NCBI RefSeq assembly: GCF_035930445.1
Contig: NZ_CP142394.1
Coordinates: 3,888,560-3,952,559, forward strand
Length of the DNA: 64,000 bases
Direction: 5' to 3'
DNA from: Sphingopyxis chilensis
GTDB lineage: Bacteria; Pseudomonadota; Alphaproteobacteria; Sphingomonadales; Sphingomonadaceae
Part shown: one piece after another, positions 25,884 through 33,517 of the stretch
Position numbering within the stretch: position 1 is the stretch's first letter
How the letters are laid out: the number at the start of each line of letters is the position of its first letter
Position numbers and translations under genes: made by a program
Notes under the pieces: generated by a model
What the model saw: only the letters and a program-made list of their open reading frames with translations
Databases searched by the model: none
What the model was told of the DNA's origin: nothing

Positions 25884-26597
25884 TCAGGCGCCGAACGCCC
25901 CGTCGATCGTGTGCATCGCGCCGGTGACGAAGCCCGCTTCGGGGCCCGCCAGCCAGGCGACCATGCCCGCGACCTCTTCGGGCCGCCCGTGGCGCTTGAT
26001 CGCCATGAAGCCGTGCATCAGTTCGCGCATCGGGCCGTCCTCCGGGTTCGCATCGGTATCGATCGGCCCCGGTTGCACGACATTGATCGTGATCCCGCGC
26101 GGCCCGAAATCGCGCGCCAGTCCGCGCGCCATGCCCTGCAGCGCCGATTTGCTCAGCGCATAGGAGGCCATGCCGGGGACGGGCATACGGTCGCCGTTGA
26201 CCGACCCGATCACGATGATCCGCCCGCCGTCGGGCATGTGCCGCGCCGCCTCGACCGACGCATGGTAGGGCGCGTGGACGTTAACGCGGAACAGCCGGTC
26301 GATGGCGTCGGGATCCTGTTCCAGCGCGTCGCCGAAAATCGCGTAGCCCGCGTTCACGACCAATATGTCGAGCGCGCCGCTCTCGCGCACCCGCGCGATC
26401 ACCGCGTCGCGATCGGCGCTGTCCGTCGGCACCGCACTCGTCCCGGTCTCGGCCGCCAGCGTTTCGGCTGCCTCGCGCGAACCGTTGTAAGTGAAGACGA
26501 CGTTCGCGCCGTCGGCGGCGAAGCGGCGCACGATCGCCGCGCCGATGCCCCGGCTGCCGCCGAGGACGAGAACGGATTTTCCTTGGAATGCAGACAC
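25884..26597 (-). CDS. bdcA: SDR oxidoreductase, BdcA-like c-di-GMP-binding dispersal protein
   Basis: A 237-residue short-chain dehydrogenase: cofactor loop VLGGSRGIGAA, the active-site Ser in VIGSVNGDRM, and YALSK. From memory the sequence tracks E. coli BdcA (YjgI) almost end to end (ILVVNAG, HAPYHASVEAARHMPDGG, TINVVQPGPIDTDANP, GFVTGAMHTIDGAFGA). BdcA binds c-di-GMP and promotes biofilm dispersal in E. coli. The start is the GTG at 26597, with AAGGAG nine bases ahead. It is divergent from a BdcR-like regulator, the same pair as in E. coli. Enzymatic substrate unknown. Confidence 0.85.
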   Translation of the reverse strand: MSAFQGKSVLVLGGSRGIGAAIVRRFAADGANVVFTYNGSREAAETLAAETGTSAVPTDSADRDAVIARVRESGALDILVVNAGYAIFGDALEQDPDAIDRLFRVNVHAPYHASVEAARHMPDGGRIIVIGSVNGDRMPVPGMASYALSKSALQGMARGLARDFGPRGITINVVQPGPIDTDANPEDGPMRELMHGFMAIKRHGRPEEVAGMVAWLAGPEAGFVTGAMHTIDGAFGA

Positions 26598-26618
26598 AGG
26601 AAGACTCCTTGCTTATTA

Positions 26619-26636
26619 ATGTAGGGAGCACTACAT
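26619..26636. promoter_or_regulatory. Putative BdcR operator 1
   Basis: A perfect inverted repeat, ATGTAG-N6-CTACAT, in the bdcA/bdcR intergenic region 22 bp upstream of the bdcA start. It shares its design with operator 2. Confidence 0.6.
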
Positions 26637-26665
26637 AAAACTCCCAAGGCCAACGTCAAGGTATT

Positions 26666-26683
26666 TTGTAATAGTGACTACAA
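26666..26683. promoter_or_regulatory. Putative BdcR operator 2, over the bdcR start
   Basis: TTGTAA-N6-CTACAA repeats the half-site design of operator 1 with one asymmetry. Its centre is 47 bp from that of operator 1, and it covers the bdcR GTG start (26674). This fits autorepression. Confidence 0.6.
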
Positions 26684-27258
26684 ATAAATCCCGTGGACGT
26701 CCGCGCCGCTTCGATCCCGACGCGGCGGTCGCGACGGCGCAGCACCTCTTTCACGCGCGCGGCTATGACGCGGTCAGCGTCGCCGACGTCACCGATGCGC
26801 TCGGTATCAACCCGCCGAGCCTCTACGCCGCTTTCGGCAGCAAGGCCGGCCTCTACGCGCGCGTGCTCGACCATTGGACCGAAACCGCGGCGATCCCGCT
26901 CGCCGACATCCTGCGCGCCGATACCCCGGTCTCCGACGCGCTTGCCGCCTTGCTGGAGGAGGCCGCCCGCCATTACGCGTCCGGCACCCACGCTGGCGGA
27001 TGCCTCGTGCTCGAAGGGACCCGCTGCAATGACGAGGGCGCGCGCGAGGCCGCGCGGGCACTGAGTGGCGCAGCGGAGCAGGCGATTCGCGACTATATCG
27101 CCGTCCGCCATCCGGAAGCCGCCGACAGCGTGACCGACTATGTCGGCACGATCATGCTGGGGCTTTCGGCGAAAGCGCGCGCCGGACACGACCTGCCCCG
27201 CCTCCTCGCCAGCGCGCGGATCGCCGGCGCCGCCGTCGCGCAAATCCTGCCTGGCTGA
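26674..27258 (+). CDS. bdcR: TetR-family repressor BdcR
   Basis: A 194-residue regulator from a GTG start. The helix-turn-helix is AVSVADVTDALGINPPSLYAAF-like (VTDALGINPPSLYAAFGSK), followed by the effector domain with AIPLADILR and GGCLVLEGTRCNDEGAREAA. From memory it resembles E. coli BdcR (YjgJ), and it is divergent from the bdcA homologue. It probably represses both genes through the two repeats between them. The ligand is unknown. Confidence 0.85.
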   Translation: MTTNKSRGRPRRFDPDAAVATAQHLFHARGYDAVSVADVTDALGINPPSLYAAFGSKAGLYARVLDHWTETAAIPLADILRADTPVSDALAALLEEAARHYASGTHAGGCLVLEGTRCNDEGAREAARALSGAAEQAIRDYIAVRHPEAADSVTDYVGTIMLGLSAKARAGHDLPRLLASARIAGAAVAQILPG

Positions 27259-27326
27259 ACGGCGCGTCGGGTTCGCGCGCCGATGCCCCCTTGCGAAGCC
27301 GGGCCGACGCGGCATAGTCCGCTGCC

Positions 27327-28700
27327 ATGCACCGCCTCACCGCCCCGCTCGCCCTCGCCGCCGCCCTGCTCGCCGCCGCGCCCGTCCACGCCAAGCCCGC
27401 CGACACGGAGGCGGCGAAGAAGATATTGAAGGACAGCATCGCGATCCCGACCGTCGAAGGGCGCGGCAAGGTGCCCGAACTGGCGGCCTATTATGCGAGT
27501 GTCCTCAAGGCGGCGGGCTATGCCGACAGCGATATCGAGATCACCCCGATGGGCGAAACGGCGACCTTCGCCGCGACGCTCGCGGGCACGACGAAGCAGA
27601 AGCCGATCGTGCTGCTCGGCCATATGGACGTCGTCGAGGCCGATCCCAAGGACTGGACGCGCGATCCCTTCGTGCCGGTCGAGGAGGATGGCTATATCTT
27701 CGGTCGCGGGTCGGAGGACAACAAGTTCGACGTTTCGATGATGGTCGCGACGATGGCGCAGCTCAAGAAGGACGGTTTCAAGCCGAAGCGTTCGATCATC
27801 CTGCTCTTGTCGGGCGATGAGGAAACGCAGATGACGACGACGCGCGCGCTGGCCGCCAAATATAAGGGTGCCGAATTCGCGCTGAATGGCGACGGCGGTG
27901 GCGGGCTGATCGCGGAGGATGGCAAGCCGCAATATTATGGGCTGCAGGCGGGCGAGAAGACCTATGCCGACTTCACGCTCGAAGTCACCAACGCGGGTGG
28001 CCACAGCTCGCGTCCTTCGCCCGTCAACGCGATCGTCCAGTTGTCGAACGCGCTCGCCAAGGTCGGCGCCTATCGCTTCACGCCGCAGCAGAATGAGCTG
28101 ACCAGGGTCGGTATGCCGATCGTCGCCGACCAGGTCGGCGGCGAGATCGGCGCGGCATTGAGGGCGTTCGCCGCCAATCCCGCCGACGCCGCGGCGATCG
28201 CCAAGATTCGCGCCGAACCGGAATATGTCGGCCAGATCGGCACGACCTGCGTGCCGACGCTGGTCAAGGGCGGTCATGCCGAGAACGCGCTTCCCCAGCG
28301 CGCGACCGCGAACATCAACTGCCGTATCTTTCCCGGCGTGCCGGTTGAAACCGTGCGCGCCGAACTCGAAAAGGTGATTGCCGATCCGGCGGTCAAGGTG
28401 AACACCGATCCCGACGCCAGCGCCAGCGATGCTTCGCCCCTGCGGCCCGACGTGATGGCGGCGGTGAAGAAGGCGGTGCATGCTCGCGCCCCGGGCTTGC
28501 CGATCATTCCGTCGATGAGCGCGGGCGCCACCGACTCCTATCATTTCCGCGCGCAGGGCGTGCCGAGCTATGGCGTCGCGGGTCTCTTCTCGAAAGCAAG
28601 CGACAGCTTCGCCCACGGCCTCAACGAGCGCGTGCCCGTCGACGCCATTGCCCCCGCGCTCGCGCATTGGGACAGCCTGCTTCGCGATTTGTCGAAATGA
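27327..28700 (+). CDS. M20-family zinc peptidase, exported
   Basis: A 457-residue enzyme with a clear signal peptide (APLALAAALLAAAPVHA). M20 metal-site motifs are present: LLGHMDVVEADP (His, Asp), GRGSEDNKFD (bridging Asp region), SGDEETQM (catalytic and ligand Glu), LNGDGGG and a C-terminal FAHGLNERV (His). The dimerisation domain includes TNAGGHSSRPSPVNAIVQL. It probably removes amino acids from small peptides in the periplasm, as in the M20/M25/M40 dipeptidase group; specificity cannot be read. It stands alone after bdcR. Confidence 0.9.
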   Translation: MHRLTAPLALAAALLAAAPVHAKPADTEAAKKILKDSIAIPTVEGRGKVPELAAYYASVLKAAGYADSDIEITPMGETATFAATLAGTTKQKPIVLLGHMDVVEADPKDWTRDPFVPVEEDGYIFGRGSEDNKFDVSMMVATMAQLKKDGFKPKRSIILLLSGDEETQMTTTRALAAKYKGAEFALNGDGGGGLIAEDGKPQYYGLQAGEKTYADFTLEVTNAGGHSSRPSPVNAIVQLSNALAKVGAYRFTPQQNELTRVGMPIVADQVGGEIGAALRAFAANPADAAAIAKIRAEPEYVGQIGTTCVPTLVKGGHAENALPQRATANINCRIFPGVPVETVRAELEKVIADPAVKVNTDPDASASDASPLRPDVMAAVKKAVHARAPGLPIIPSMSAGATDSYHFRAQGVPSYGVAGLFSKASDSFAHGLNERVPVDAIAPALAHWDSLLRDLSK

Positions 28701-28705
28701 GGCCG

Positions 28706-28797
28706 GGCCCCTGCGAAGGCAGGGGCCTATCACCTGAGGTTATGTGATAAACCGCCGCATGCGAAGAAGGCCGGGGCTGGGCCCCTGCCTTCGCAGG
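28706..28797. repeat. Inverted pair of GC hairpins between convergent genes
   Basis: A 9-bp stem with a gaag loop (28706-28727) and an inverted, shorter version of the same sequence (28784-28797, 5-bp stem) fill the gap between the M20 peptidase and the TetR gene. They may act as a two-way terminator and resemble the REP-like pairs at 25731 and 30601. Confidence 0.6.
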
Positions 28798-28804
28798 CGC
28801 ACAG

Positions 28805-29398
28805 CTATGGCAACAACGCCCCCACCGCCCGCTCGACCATAGCGACCGCCGCTTCGGCGCCGAAGCTCGCGGCGTCGAGCGACAGTTCGAGCCACAGCCC
28901 GTCGACCATCGCGGTGAGCATGATCGCGAGCCGCTCGGGCTCGCGCGCGTCGCACGCCGTCAGCAACTCGGTCAGCCGCGCGCGATAGCCGGCGTAACTT
29001 TCCGCGTGGATGTCCGCCATGCGCGCGTCACTGCGCGCCAGCGCCCAGAAGGCGGTCCACGCGCCGAGCAGATCGGGATCGGTTACCGGCGGGCGGAAAC
29101 TTGCGGTCAGATAGGCGGTCAGCCGCGCGCGCGGATCATGGTCCGCATCCTCGACCGCGCCCGCGAAAATCGCGTCCATCCGGTCGCTCGTCGCCTGATA
29201 GGTCGCGGCGACCAGATCGTCGATACCCCCGAAATAATGCCGCAGCAGCCCGGGCGACACCCCGGCTTTTCTGCAGATCGCGCGCACATTCGTCCCCGCA
29301 AGGCCGTGTTCGGCGAGGCACGCCGCGGTTGCCTCGATCAGGTCCGCCCGGCGGGCATCGGCGCTTTCGCGCGTAAAGGCTTGGCGAGCGGGCTGCAT
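28805..29398 (-). CDS. TetR-family (BetI-like) regulator
   Basis: A 197-residue repressor from the ATG at 29398. The N-terminus carries LIEATAACLAEHGLAGTNVR and the helix-turn-helix AICRKAGVSPGLLRHYFGG, close in form to BetI, followed by a BetI-type C-terminal domain (LGAWTAFWALARSDARMADI, MVDGLWLELSLDA). It is divergent from the Rieske gene with a perfect palindrome in between, so it most likely controls that gene and itself. The much longer reading to 30520 is antisense to the Rieske gene and is rejected. Confidence 0.88.
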   Translation of the reverse strand: MQPARQAFTRESADARRADLIEATAACLAEHGLAGTNVRAICRKAGVSPGLLRHYFGGIDDLVAATYQATSDRMDAIFAGAVEDADHDPRARLTAYLTASFRPPVTDPDLLGAWTAFWALARSDARMADIHAESYAGYRARLTELLTACDAREPERLAIMLTAMVDGLWLELSLDAASFGAEAAVAMVERAVGALLP

Positions 29399-29400
29399 AC

Positions 29401-29420
29401 TGTTATACGTTTGTATAACA
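29401..29420. promoter_or_regulatory. Perfect 8-4-8 palindromic operator
   Basis: TGTTATAC-GTTT-GTATAACA, a perfect palindrome with a four-base centre. It lies 2 bp from the TetR start (29398) and 11 bp before the Rieske ATG (29432), an ideal site for simultaneous repression. Confidence 0.75.
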
Positions 29421-29431
29421 AGGAACGAGCC

Positions 29432-30595
29432 ATGGCAACTGCACTGCTTCACGCACCCGATCGCGACCCGCTCGATGGCTGGTCGCTGCCCGCCTGGACG
29501 TACAGCGATCCCGATTTCCACGCCGCCGAGATGGAGCGCATCTTCCGCCCGAGCTGGCAGGTCGTCTGTCACGACAGCGACATTCCGAACGCCGGCGACT
29601 GGCACAGCATCGATTATTGCGGCGAGAGCGTGATTGTCGTGCGCGGCACCGACCATGTCGTTCGCGCCTTCGCCAACGTCTGCCGCCATCGCGGCTCGCG
29701 GCTGCTCGACGGCGCGGCGGGCTGCGCGAAAAAGCTCGTCTGCCCCTATCATGCCTGGACCTACGAACTCGACGGCCGGCTGACCGGCGTGCCCGACTCG
29801 GCCAGCTATCCGACACTCGACAAGGGCAGGGCCGGGCTCGTTCCCGTCGGTCTCGAGCAATGGCGCGGCTTCTGGTTCGTGCGGCTCGAAGATGACGGCG
29901 GTCCGTCGGTGGCGAGAATGATGGCGCCCTATGAGGCGCAGGTCGCGCCCTATCGCTTCGAGGCCCTCGGTGCGCTCGGCCGCGTCACGCTGCGTCCGCG
30001 CGAGGTGAACTGGAAGAATGTCGGCGACAATTATTCGGACGGCCTCCACATCCCCGTCGCGCACCCCGGCCTCACGCGCCTGTTCGGCAAAAGCTATGGT
30101 GTCGAGGCCGAGGACAATGTCGACCGCATGTGGGGCGATCTGATCGATCGGCCGTCGGTGAACTGGTCCGAACGCATGTACCAGCGGCTGCTGCCCCCGG
30201 TGCCACACCTGCCCGAAGCCAACCAGCGCCACTGGCTTTATTTCAAGCTCTGGCCGAACGTCGCCTTCGACATCTATCCCGACCAGGTCGATTTCATGCA
30301 ATGGTTGCCCACCGGGCCGACCACCTGCCTGATCCGCGAGATTAGCTATGTCCTTCCCGATGAGCGCCGCGAGATGAAGGCCGCGCGCTATTTGAACTGG
30401 CGCATCAACCGCCAGGTCAATGCCGAGGACACCGCGCTCATCACCCGCGTCCAGCAGGGGATGGCGTCGAAGAGCTTCACCATGGGACCGCTCAGCGACA
30501 AAGAAGTGTGCCTCAAGCATTTCTGTTCGCGGATGCGCGACCTGATCCCCGAAGCGCGGCTTGAGACAGCGCCGCCGCCGGGGTGGAGCCGGTAA
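29432..30595 (+). CDS. Rieske non-heme iron oxygenase, alpha subunit type
   Basis: A 387-residue ring-hydroxylating or quaternary-amine oxygenase. The Rieske [2Fe-2S] motif is CRHRGSRLL ... CPYHAWTYELDG (about residues 87-115). The mononuclear iron site is the DNYSDGLHIPVAHPGL type near residue 195. The sequence is of the choline/carnitine monooxygenase-like branch rather than of dioxygenases with beta subunits, and no beta subunit or reductase gene is present here. The start at 29432 follows AAGGAACGAG. Control by the divergent BetI-like regulator suggests an N-methylated or related small substrate; this is inference. Confidence 0.9.
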   Translation: MATALLHAPDRDPLDGWSLPAWTYSDPDFHAAEMERIFRPSWQVVCHDSDIPNAGDWHSIDYCGESVIVVRGTDHVVRAFANVCRHRGSRLLDGAAGCAKKLVCPYHAWTYELDGRLTGVPDSASYPTLDKGRAGLVPVGLEQWRGFWFVRLEDDGGPSVARMMAPYEAQVAPYRFEALGALGRVTLRPREVNWKNVGDNYSDGLHIPVAHPGLTRLFGKSYGVEAEDNVDRMWGDLIDRPSVNWSERMYQRLLPPVPHLPEANQRHWLYFKLWPNVAFDIYPDQVDFMQWLPTGPTTCLIREISYVLPDERREMKAARYLNWRINRQVNAEDTALITRVQQGMASKSFTMGPLSDKEVCLKHFCSRMRDLIPEARLETAPPPGWSR

Positions 30596-30600
30596 GAGTT

Positions 30601-30701
30601 CCCCTCCCGCTTGCGGGAGGGGCTAGGGGAGGGCCTGTTTCCTCCCGGTCGATTGTCAGCGGGACAGGCCCTCCCCCGGCCCCTCCCGCAAGCGGGAGGG
30701 G
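30601..30701. repeat. Nested 38-bp inverted repeat covering the next gene's ribosome site
   Basis: The arms 30601-30638 and 30664-30701 are complementary at about 35 of 38 positions around a 25-base loop. Each arm also holds its own hairpin (cccctcccgc / gcgggagggg at 30601-30622 and 30680-30701). The right arm contains the GGGAGGGGAG that would be the ribosome site of the ATG at 30705. Confidence 0.85.
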
Positions 30702-30704
30702 AGT

Positions 30705-31916
30705 ATGAGCGATCCAGTCATCATCGTCGGCGGCGGCCCCGCCGGTATGGTCGCGGGCCTGCTGCTCGCGCGCGCCGGGGTGCCCGTCACCATCCTTGAA
30801 AAACACGCCGATTTCCTCCGCGATTTCCGCGGCGACACGGTGCACCCCTCGACGCTCGACCTGTTCCACGAAATCGGGCGGCTCGATCAGCTGCTGAACC
30901 TGCCGCATGCGAAGGTCGACACGATGACCCTCGACCTGCTCGGCGGGCGCTACACGATCGCGTCGCTCAAAAGCCTGCCCGTCGCCGCGCCGTACGTCGC
31001 GATGATGCCGCAATGGGACCTGCTCGATTTCATCGCGCGGCAGGGGAAGGCCTATCCGACCTTCGACCTGCGCATGTCGACCGAAGCCGCCGGACCGACC
31101 TTCGACGCCGCAGGCCGCGTGAACGGCGTGACCCTGACCACGGGCGAGACATTGGCCGCGCGCCTTGTCATCGCCGCCGACGGCCGCCGCTCGGTGCTGC
31201 GCGACGCCGCCGACCTGCCGCTCGAAGATCTTGGCGCGCCGATGGATGTGCTGTGGTTCCGTATCCCGATGCCCGCCGACGCCCCGACCGACGTGCCGCT
31301 CGGCACCATCGACGCGCGCGGCATGGTCGTCGCCATCCCGCGCGGCGATTATTGGCAATGCGCGCGGATTATCGAAAAGGGCGGCTTGCCGGCGATCGAA
31401 GCGCGCGGGATCGCCGCCTTCCGCGACGATGTCACCGCGCTCGTCCCTGGTCTTTCCGCCGGGATCGACACGATCGCCAGCTTCGACGACGTAAAACTGC
31501 TCACCGTCGCGCTTGATCGCCTCACGCGCTGGTCGCGGCCGGGCCTGCTCGCGATCGGCGACGCGGCGCACGCGATGTCGCCGGTCGGCGGGGTGGGCAT
31601 AAACCTCGCGGTGCAGGATGCCGTGGCCACCGCCAATATCCTCGCCGCACCGATGGCTGCGGGCGCAAACCCCGACCCGCTGCTCGTCAAGGTCCAGGAA
31701 CGCCGCTGGAAACCGACGACGCGGATGCAGGGGCTCCAGCGCTTCGCGCATCAGAATATCATCGAACCGATGCTTCGCGGCGAAATCACCCGCGTGCCGC
31801 TTGCCGTTCGCCTGCTCGACCGCATCCCGCTGCTCCGCCGCATCCCGGGCCGTATCCTCGGCCTCGGCTTCGGCCGCCAGCATGTCCAATCCCCGCTTGC
31901 GAAAGAATTTTCATGA
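30705..31916 (+). CDS. FAD-dependent monooxygenase (PHBH family)
   Basis: A 403-residue flavoprotein hydroxylase: N-terminal dinucleotide fold IIVGGGPAGMVAGLLLARAG, the DG motif in LVIAADGRRSVLR (about residue 160) and the second FAD motif GLLAIGDAAHAMSPVGGVGI (about 280). It uses NAD(P)H and O2, commonly to hydroxylate aromatic acids or polycyclic substrates. It follows the Rieske gene after the inverted repeat, and its stop overlaps the next ATG by 4 bp, so these genes likely form one catabolic unit. Substrate not identifiable. Confidence 0.88.
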   Translation: MSDPVIIVGGGPAGMVAGLLLARAGVPVTILEKHADFLRDFRGDTVHPSTLDLFHEIGRLDQLLNLPHAKVDTMTLDLLGGRYTIASLKSLPVAAPYVAMMPQWDLLDFIARQGKAYPTFDLRMSTEAAGPTFDAAGRVNGVTLTTGETLAARLVIAADGRRSVLRDAADLPLEDLGAPMDVLWFRIPMPADAPTDVPLGTIDARGMVVAIPRGDYWQCARIIEKGGLPAIEARGIAAFRDDVTALVPGLSAGIDTIASFDDVKLLTVALDRLTRWSRPGLLAIGDAAHAMSPVGGVGINLAVQDAVATANILAAPMAAGANPDPLLVKVQERRWKPTTRMQGLQRFAHQNIIEPMLRGEITRVPLAVRLLDRIPLLRRIPGRILGLGFGRQHVQSPLAKEFS

Positions 31917-33517
31917 CCAAAGCCTATGACGCCCTGATTATCGGCGCCGGCCACAACGGCCTCGTCTGCGCTTTCTATCTCGCCAAGGCGGGGCTGAAGG
32001 TGCGGATCGTCGAGGCGCGCGACATCGTCGGCGGCGCCGCGGTGACCGAGGAGTTTGCGCCGGGATTCCGCAACTCGGTCGCGAGCTACACGGTCAGCCT
32101 GCTCCAGCCGAAGGTCATCGCCGACATGAAGCTCGCCGATCATGGCTATCGCGTCATCGAACGTCCGATCAGCAATTTCCTGCCGCAGGAAGATGGGGGC
32201 TACCTCAAGCTCGGAGGCGGGCTCGAACGCACGCAGGCCGAGTTCCGAAAGTTCAGCCACCGTGATGCCGAGGTGCTGCCGCAATATTATGACGCGCTCG
32301 AAAATGTCGCCGAACTGCTCCGCGACCTTGCGTTGAAGGTTCCGCCCAACATCGGTGATGGCTTTCGCACGCTGATCGACGGCGCGCGGCAGGGGCGGCG
32401 CTTCGCGACCCTCAGCCTCGAACAGCAGCGCGACGTGCTCGACCTGTTTACGAAATCGGCGCGCACGATGCTGGATAGCTGGTTCGAGAGCGAAGCGGTC
32501 AAGGCCGCCTTCGGCTTCGACGCGGTCGTCGGCAATTATGCCAGCCCCGACACGCCGGGCAGCGCCTATGTCCTTCTTCATCACGTCTTCGGCGAAGTGA
32601 ACGGCAAGAAGGGCGCCTGGGGCCACAGCATCGGCGGCATGGGCAGGATCACCGAGATCATGGCCAAGGTCTGCCGCGACTTGGGGGTCGAGATCAGCCT
32701 CGAAAGCCCGGTCGACAAGGTGCTCGTCGACGCCGGCAAGGCGGTCGGGGTCAAGCTGGCCGGCGGCGAGGAAATCGCGGCGGCGCGCGTGATCGCCAAT
32801 GTCGGGCCGAAATTGCTTTACGAGCGCATGATGGACCCCAGCGACCTGCCCGCGGGGTACGAGCGCCGGATCAAGGGCTTCAAGGCGGGCAGCGGCACCT
32901 TCCGCATGAACGTCGCGCTGTCCGAACTACCGCGCTTTACCTGCCTCCCCGAGCCGGGCGAACATCACCAGTCGGGGATCATCCTCGCGCCGACGCTCGA
33001 TTATATGGACCGCGCCTTCCTCGACGCGAAACAGCATGGCTGGTCGAAGGCGCCGATCGTCGAGATGCTGATCCCGTCGACCGTCGACGACAGCCTCGCG
33101 CCGCCCGGGAGCCATGTCGCCAGCCTGTTCTGCCAGCAATTCGCGCCGGTGCTGCCCGATGGCCGCGACTGGGACGACGAGGAAGAAGCCGCTGCCGACG
33201 CTATCCTCGACACCGTCGAGAAGCATGCGCCGGGTTTCCGCGCGAGCATCATCGCGCAGACGCGCCTCTCGCCCAAGGGTCTCGAACGCAAGTTCGGGCT
33301 CGTCGGCGGCGACATCATGCACGGCAATATGAGCCTCGACCAGCTCTGGTCGGCGCGCCCCGTGCTCGGCAACGGCGGGTATCGCGGACCGGTAAAGGGG
33401 CTCTATATGTGCGGCGCGGGCACGCATCCGGGCGGCGGCGTGACCGGCGCGCCGGGGCATAATGCGGCGCAGGTGATTTTACGCGACCGGGGTTTCTTCG
33501 CGCCCAGATGGCGTTGA
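31913..33517 (+). CDS. Phytoene-desaturase-like FAD oxidoreductase (PYROXD2 type)
   Basis: A 534-residue amine-oxidase or desaturase-fold protein: ALIIGAGHNGLVCAFYLAKA at the N-terminus, KVRIVEARDIVGGAA, GHSIGGMGRITEIM, and the C-terminal FAD segment GLYMCGAGTHPGGGVTGAPG. It is of the NAD(P)/FAD oxidoreductase group near PYROXD2, not a true carotenoid CrtI in a crt cluster. ATGA overlap with the previous gene; its 3' end overlaps the convergent transporter gene by 39 bp. Role unknown. Confidence 0.85.
   Translation: MTKAYDALIIGAGHNGLVCAFYLAKAGLKVRIVEARDIVGGAAVTEEFAPGFRNSVASYTVSLLQPKVIADMKLADHGYRVIERPISNFLPQEDGGYLKLGGGLERTQAEFRKFSHRDAEVLPQYYDALENVAELLRDLALKVPPNIGDGFRTLIDGARQGRRFATLSLEQQRDVLDLFTKSARTMLDSWFESEAVKAAFGFDAVVGNYASPDTPGSAYVLLHHVFGEVNGKKGAWGHSIGGMGRITEIMAKVCRDLGVEISLESPVDKVLVDAGKAVGVKLAGGEEIAAARVIANVGPKLLYERMMDPSDLPAGYERRIKGFKAGSGTFRMNVALSELPRFTCLPEPGEHHQSGIILAPTLDYMDRAFLDAKQHGWSKAPIVEMLIPSTVDDSLAPPGSHVASLFCQQFAPVLPDGRDWDDEEEAAADAILDTVEKHAPGFRASIIAQTRLSPKGLERKFGLVGGDIMHGNMSLDQLWSARPVLGNGGYRGPVKGLYMCGAGTHPGGGVTGAPGHNAAQVILRDRGFFAPRWR

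Noticed and set aside
27138..28733. A 531-codon minus-strand frame
   Set aside because: It is antisense to the M20 peptidase with its metal-site motifs and signal peptide.
25731..28797. A CRISPR array in the repeated intergenic sequences
   Set aside because: Only pairs of inverted hairpins are present, with no regularly spaced direct repeats or spacers.
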